Shown here one piece after another: positions 34,533 to 37,867 of a stretch of 37,867 nt of DNA. The position numbers and the translations under genes are program-made. The stretch's first letter is position 1. Each line of letters starts with the position of its first letter. Source of the DNA: Desulfurellaceae bacterium (lineage in GTDB: Bacteria > Campylobacterota_A > Desulfurellia > Desulfurellales > Hippeaceae). Location: NCBI GenBank assembly GCA_015486965.1, contig WFQQ01000073.1, forward strand, positions 1-37,867, read 5' to 3'. The notes under the pieces are model-generated. The model saw only the letters and a program-made list of their open reading frames with translations, had not been told where the DNA came from and did no database searches.

Positions 34533-35584
34533 ACTACCACCTTTAGATCTATTTGCTTTGTACTACTATTAAAGGAATATTTGATCAATCGTATAGGACG
34601 TTCTCTATATCTTTCTCTGCCTTTAACAAAATCTATAACATCTTTATTAAAATTATAGGCAATACCAACTGGATGAACTTGAAGAGGGGTTTCTGCCTTG
34701 GTTTCTATGAACCATTTCTCATAATCAATGAGACGCTGTAATTCACCCATAGTAAATGTAGATGACTTTAACTCTAAGATTTGATACCACACTATTTCAT
34801 CCCCATCATATTTTATTAAAAGAATGTCTATTTCCTTCCGTGAGCCTGTTGGGACATAATGAATAAACTCATCATAATCTCCAAAAATCTCTTTGTGTTT
34901 TCCATCAGCAAAATCATCTAACATTAAAGATTCTAAGACTGCTTCATAATGTAATTGTCCAGTTCTATCCTCTTTAAAGTTTAAAGGTAACTCTTGTTTA
35001 TTTATATTTGTTAAACCTAACCCTACTCTTTTAGAGAGATAATCGGGTGGTGCTGCTTCAGTAAGATTATTGGCAACAAACAACCTGTTTATGATTTCTG
35101 CTTCTAATTTTGTAATACCAATGCACGCGTGTACTCCAACGGCATCCCCTCTGCTTTGTTGCAATGTCCAGATTTTTCCTTTGTCTTTTAAAATCCAAAT
35201 TTCATCTATATTTATTGGATTTTTAAAATTATGCAAGCATTCGAATTCTATTCTAAATGGTAAATTCTCTTTTACATAAATTGCCCCTTGATATAATGAA
35301 CTAGGATCGTAATATGCTCTTGAAGTGGCTTTATAAATCCCCAAGAGCTCCGGTGGATGCTCTTTACTACCCATCCTGTTAAAATAAATAACATCACCAG
35401 GCCGTATTCCTGAAACTTCAGATATTGCGCCTTGTCTTGCTTTAGGGATTATTTCTCCCTTTTTGTAGGTTTTGCTATCTTTCTTAGCGATTCCATCATT
35501 AATCCCCGCAATTCCCACCTTATTATGTTCATTCCATGTGTTGTCATTTACTATGAATATTAAATGTCTTACCATCTTACTCAC
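34529..35584 (-). CDS. Predicted EVE/PUA-like reader plus C-terminal PD-(D/E)XK nuclease
   Basis: A 351-residue two-part protein. Residues about 1-150 resemble EVE/PUA-like base-reading domains: RHLIFIVNDNTWNEH at the start, then ISEVSGIRPGDVIYFNR and LLGIYKATSRAYYD. Residues about 205-350 resemble NucS/DUF91-like nucleases: Glu214 in a helix, Asp253 in RKEIDILLIKYDGDE, Glu271-Leu-Lys273 in QILELKSS, then Gln283 in MGELQRLIDYEKWF. EVE-family domains often bind modified cytosine or adenine in DNA, so a nuclease that senses modification state is plausible. It overlaps the methyltransferase by 8 bases and the restriction gene by 4, so all three are co-translated. Its role beside a complete restriction-modification pair is unknown; family assignments are by eye. 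Confidence 0.65.
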   Translation of the reverse strand: MSKMVRHLIFIVNDNTWNEHNKVGIAGINDGIAKKDSKTYKKGEIIPKARQGAISEVSGIRPGDVIYFNRMGSKEHPPELLGIYKATSRAYYDPSSLYQGAIYVKENLPFRIEFECLHNFKNPINIDEIWILKDKGKIWTLQQSRGDAVGVHACIGITKLEAEIINRLFVANNLTEAAPPDYLSKRVGLGLTNINKQELPLNFKEDRTGQLHYEAVLESLMLDDFADGKHKEIFGDYDEFIHYVPTGSRKEIDILLIKYDGDEIVWYQILELKSSTFTMGELQRLIDYEKWFIETKAETPLQVHPVGIAYNFNKDVIDFVKGRERYRERPIRLIKYSFNSSTKQIDLKVVV

Positions 35585-36548
35585 CTAAATTGAGATATTC
35601 CTGGATTTTTCTTTGTTTTTTCTGCGATATGTTTAAATTAATGTTTAATGGTTTTTGAAATCTCTTTTTAATACCTCCTACATATTTTGGATTGATTTCT
35701 ATCATTATAAAATTCCTGTTAAGTGCTTTAGCAATATATCCAGTTGTCCCTACGCCTGCTACAGGATCCAAAATAACATCTCCCTCTTTTGTAGAAGTTA
35801 ATATAACTCTTTTCAAAAGCTCAATAGGTTTTTGGGTAGAGTGTAATTTTTTACCTTTTTCATCTTTTAATCGCTCTTTCCCATTACATATCGGGAGAAC
35901 CCAAACATTAGCACCTACTTTTCCTATTCCAAATTTCTTTGCCCATTCTTTATTAAATGTGTATTTCTTTGCTTTTTTATCTTTTACTGCCCAAATTAAT
36001 GTTTCTGTTGCATTTGTAAATCTAACTCCCAACCAATTAGGCATAGGATTTGTTTTTACCCAGTGAACATCGTTAAGTATCCAAAACCCCAAATCCTGCA
36101 TAATTTTACCAATTCTAAAAATACTATGATATGTGGCAATCACCCAAATAGTAGCATTGGGTTTCATTACTCTTTTAAGCTCTGTTAAGATATTTTTAAT
36201 GAAATTATCATATTCTTCAAATGATTCAAATTTATCCCAATCATCATTTACGGCATCAACTTCTGTTTTGACGGTCCAACGCCTTAGTTTTTTATTTGGT
36301 AGTTGCAGAAAATAGGGTGGATCCATGAAGATCATATCTACAGATTCTTCAGTTAATTTTTTAAGAACCTTTAAGGCATCACCTAGAATCACCCTGTTTA
36401 AAACACCATCTAAGGAATATTTCTTAATATCAGGTTTATCTTCAATCACCAAATCATCGGTTATTTTTAGAGCATTTTCGTTCATGGTCTTACCTAACGT
36501 TTCACTACTAAATAACTTTTCTTGAATTCTAACATCTCCGTTTGTCAT
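35577..36548 (-). CDS. DNA adenine-N6 methyltransferase, CcrM/M.HinfI-like (predicted GANTC)
   Basis: A 323-residue beta-class methyltransferase. Motif IV DPPYFLQL (from residue 76) precedes motif I DPVAGVGTTG (261-270), the beta-class order. Long stretches match the CcrM/M.HinfI pattern: VDAVNDDWDKFESFEEYDNF, WVIATYHSIFRIG, QDLGFWILNDVHWVKTNPMPN and HSTQKPIELLKRVILT. That group methylates adenine in GANTC. Oddities are an N-terminal extension of about 45 residues, no long C-terminal domain of the CcrM type, and Val-Ala in motif I where Phe-x is usual. The ATG has a strong AAGGAGG seven bases upstream. The partner endonuclease lies two genes downstream, so it is protective, not a lone cell-cycle enzyme. 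Confidence 0.88.
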   Translation of the reverse strand: MTNGDVRIQEKLFSSETLGKTMNENALKITDDLVIEDKPDIKKYSLDGVLNRVILGDALKVLKKLTEESVDMIFMDPPYFLQLPNKKLRRWTVKTEVDAVNDDWDKFESFEEYDNFIKNILTELKRVMKPNATIWVIATYHSIFRIGKIMQDLGFWILNDVHWVKTNPMPNWLGVRFTNATETLIWAVKDKKAKKYTFNKEWAKKFGIGKVGANVWVLPICNGKERLKDEKGKKLHSTQKPIELLKRVILTSTKEGDVILDPVAGVGTTGYIAKALNRNFIMIEINPKYVGGIKKRFQKPLNINLNISQKKQRKIQEYLNLGE

Positions 36549-36591
36549 GTATATTCCTCCTTATTTGGTTTTTAAAGGGTGTGATATAAAT

Positions 36592-36603
36592 TGTTATATA
36601 ACA
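36592..36603. promoter_or_regulatory. Perfect palindrome upstream of the methyltransferase gene
   Basis: TGTTATATAACA is a perfect 12-base palindrome 44 bases upstream of the methyltransferase start, in A+T-rich sequence that could hold -10 elements on either strand. It could be an operator for a regulator of the cassette. No controller gene is seen in the window, and A+T-rich palindromes also arise by chance. Confidence 0.3.
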
Positions 36604-36618
36604 TGTGTAGATAAAAAA

Positions 36619-36730
36619 CGGTTTGCAAGGTAAACTGCGGATGAGTGTAAGCGAGACGTTTATCCCCTTGTCATCAGGCCTAGATAAAGGCAAGGTGTAA
36701 AGCACCGCAGAGTCGTGGCGGAAGGATGAT
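36619..36730 (+). ncRNA. Second unidentified structured RNA-like segment, upstream of the methyltransferase gene
   Basis: A G+C-rich island in A+T-rich surroundings. On the plus strand it folds as: a hairpin CGGUUU/AAACUG (36619-36637), or instead an outer stem CUGCGG/CCGCAG (36635-36640 with 36705-36710); a 10-pair hairpin GGAUGAGUGU/ACGUUUAUCC (36639-36665) with loop AAGCGAG; a stacked hairpin CCUU..GCCU/AGGC..AAGG (36666-36695); and GGUG/CACC (36694-36706). The 10-pair hairpin uses four G-U pairs that fail on the minus strand, so the RNA is probably plus-strand, antisense to the flanking genes. It ends AGUCGUGGCGGAAGG, recalling GGAGUCGUCGAAGG in the first segment. No known family was recognised. 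A weak 71-codon minus-strand frame crosses it but looks non-coding. Confidence 0.5.
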
Positions 36731-36740
36731 GATATTTCTT

Positions 36741-37867
36741 TCATTTGGTTTCCCCCTTTTTAGGGCTTTCACACCTAAGATCAGGACACCTCAATATTTT
36801 TGAATCTCTAAAGTATTTTAAGAACTTTCCACATTTAGGGCATAAAAGAGCCTCGTGAAGATCACGTACTGCTCTACAAAAAGATTTAACTTCCTCAATG
36901 GATAAGTTTTCTATTTCTGGGTTATCGTGAGAAAGTAGATTTCCCATAAATGAGGTGGCTCTCAAATTTTCAAATTTCCCCAAAAGTTCATTCTTTAATT
37001 CATTTTCTTTTAATTTCTCTTTTATTCTTTTTTCTGCAGGGTCAAATAAGTCTATTACTGTATATTTTCCACTTTGCTTATAAGGAATATGGACCTCTAA
37101 TTGCTCGCAAATTTCTTTTAATAACCACTCTAAATATACCCGACATTGGTTACCGGCTCCAGTTTTGTCATGGTTTCTCAACTTATCCTGTATCTTTTCC
37201 CATTGGAGCTTAAATGATTTGATTATTGGACCAGTATCTACACTCCACGCTATAATTTCCATATCTTTGAAATTGCCTTGTACATTTAATGCTCTTTGCA
37301 TATTTACAAGTTGTTCATACCAAATCCCATCATGAGTAGTAACAATAAGCTGATAATCTCCGAACTCTTTTAGCAGTAGTTCGGCTAGTTTATGTCTATG
37401 GGAGGCATCTATTGTAGTTACTACATCATCCAAAATAACCAGCGGGCAGCCCTTGTTAAACTTTTTAATAAATGAGAGAAATATACACAACCCTAAAGAA
37501 TCGAGATGCCCTTCACTTGTTAAAGCTCTAGGATCTTCTCCAGATCGTCCGAACGATTTAATCTTCAACTCGGTGCTTGCCCTTCTGCCAAATGCAACCA
37601 TAAGTCTTATATTTCTGTGAGGTTCGTTGGGATGGAGCATTAAGTAAAATTTTTCTATGTCTCCTTGTATAGTATTGTATATCTCCTGAATTTTTGATTT
37701 TTTTGTATCTGAAAATGTGGTATATATTTTCTCAGAGTATTCTAAATATCTTTGATAGATTCGAAGTTCAGAACTAACTTTTAGTAAATCTTGCACCTTA
37801 CTCATTACCTGTTCGATTAAACGAATAACTTCTAATATTTTCTTTTCATCGTCTGTAAGCCCTATTT
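36741..37867 (-). CDS. SMC/RecF-like ATPase with C-terminal helical domain and zinc ribbon, 5' end beyond the window
   Basis: The open frame continues without a stop past an internal ATG at 37805 to the right edge, so this is the C-terminal part of a larger ATPase. Numbered from that ATG, an ABC-type signature (LTSEGHLDSLGLCIFLS, about 95-111) and Walker B with D-loop (PLVILDDVVTTIDASHR, 121-137) show the second half of an SMC/RecN-like head, with VTTHD as the switch histidine. The N-terminal part seen is helical, probably coiled coil; Walker A must lie outside. After the head comes a helical region (about 215-320, with YLEWLLKEICEQL and NLLSHDNPE) and a zinc ribbon with CPKCGKF and LRCPDLRC. 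Such ATPases occur in anti-phage and DNA-repair systems; the exact system cannot be named. It reads toward the restriction-modification genes. Confidence 0.8.
   Translation of the reverse strand, partial: IGLTDDEKKILEVIRLIEQVMSKVQDLLKVSSELRIYQRYLEYSEKIYTTFSDTKKSKIQEIYNTIQGDIEKFYLMLHPNEPHRNIRLMVAFGRRASTELKIKSFGRSGEDPRALTSEGHLDSLGLCIFLSFIKKFNKGCPLVILDDVVTTIDASHRHKLAELLLKEFGDYQLIVTTHDGIWYEQLVNMQRALNVQGNFKDMEIIAWSVDTGPIIKSFKLQWEKIQDKLRNHDKTGAGNQCRVYLEWLLKEICEQLEVHIPYKQSGKYTVIDLFDPAEKRIKEKLKENELKNELLGKFENLRATSFMGNLLSHDNPEIENLSIEEVKSFCRAVRDLHEALLCPKCGKFLKYFRDSKILRCPDLRCESPKKGETK

Noticed and set aside
33420-36730. The two structured segments as the 5' and 3' parts of a group II intron or another intron-like element
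   Set aside because: A GUGUG-like start and a GAGCC...GUUC stretch are present, but no domain V hairpin can be formed and no reverse transcriptase is present. The intervening genes are on the opposite strand.
36529-36744. 71-codon minus-strand frame overlapping the ATPase stop as ATGA, with AGGGGG upstream
   Set aside because: Its composition is unlike the lysine/glutamate-rich proteins around it, it crosses the structured segment and runs into the methyltransferase gene. The ribosome-binding-like purines are simply the codons for the ATPase C-terminus (KKGE).

Overview
The window reads as chromosomal DNA of an A+T-rich, Gram-negative, strictly or mainly anaerobic bacterium. A PilQ secretin, a TonB-dependent receptor and a LolA-like carrier show an outer membrane. 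An oxygen-sensitive class III ribonucleotide reductase shows anaerobic life. Lysine/glutamate-rich proteins and G+C-rich structured RNAs in an A+T-rich background would fit a moderate thermophile, for example a Hippea/Desulfurella-like lineage; that placement is inference from gene content and was not tested.

Layout. (1) 1-4357, minus strand: a glutaredoxin-like protein, phenylacetate-CoA ligase, a double-ACT protein and the start of a LivK-type binding protein form one operon; tRNA-Ala(CGC) and threonine dehydratase ilvA share a second transcript. (2) 4588-5463, plus: a lone exported protein with its own promoter and terminator. (3) 5609-22591, plus: a near-gapless array holding pilMNO-pilP-like-pilQ, an Ig-like-repeat lipoprotein, smpB, carB, greA, pyrK, pyrD, a LolA-like protein, a nucleosidase/radical-SAM fusion and a BtuFCD-type cobalamin importer. 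(4) 22661-27830, minus: a promoter and cobalamin riboswitch precede nrdD, a separate 58-residue glycyl-radical gene missing from usual ORF lists, nrdG and a BtuB-like receptor. (5) 27817-33305, minus: glcD-glcF-galU-serS-pgeF. (6) 33300-37867: a more A+T-rich defence cassette on the minus strand with a CcrM/M.HinfI-like methyltransferase, a predicted EVE/PUA-like plus PD-(D/E)XK nuclease, a second PD-(D/E)XK restriction enzyme and a 5'-truncated SMC-like ATPase. Two compact G+C-rich segments, folding best as plus-strand RNA, lie beside the restriction-modification genes.

How the parts work together. The best-supported theme is B12 economy. The riboswitch should shut off a B12-independent reductase and a B12 receptor together when cobalamin is plentiful; the matching BtuFCD importer sits convergently next door. 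The reductase is unusual: its glycyl-radical domain is cut off by an in-frame TAA and has its own ribosome binding site, with helical segments on both sides of the break. The second notable item is one polypeptide joining an MTA/SAH-nucleosidase-like domain to a spore-photoproduct-lyase-like radical SAM domain, which suggests removal of 5'-deoxyadenosine at the site where it is made. The third is the restriction-modification cassette with its two unidentified structured segments.
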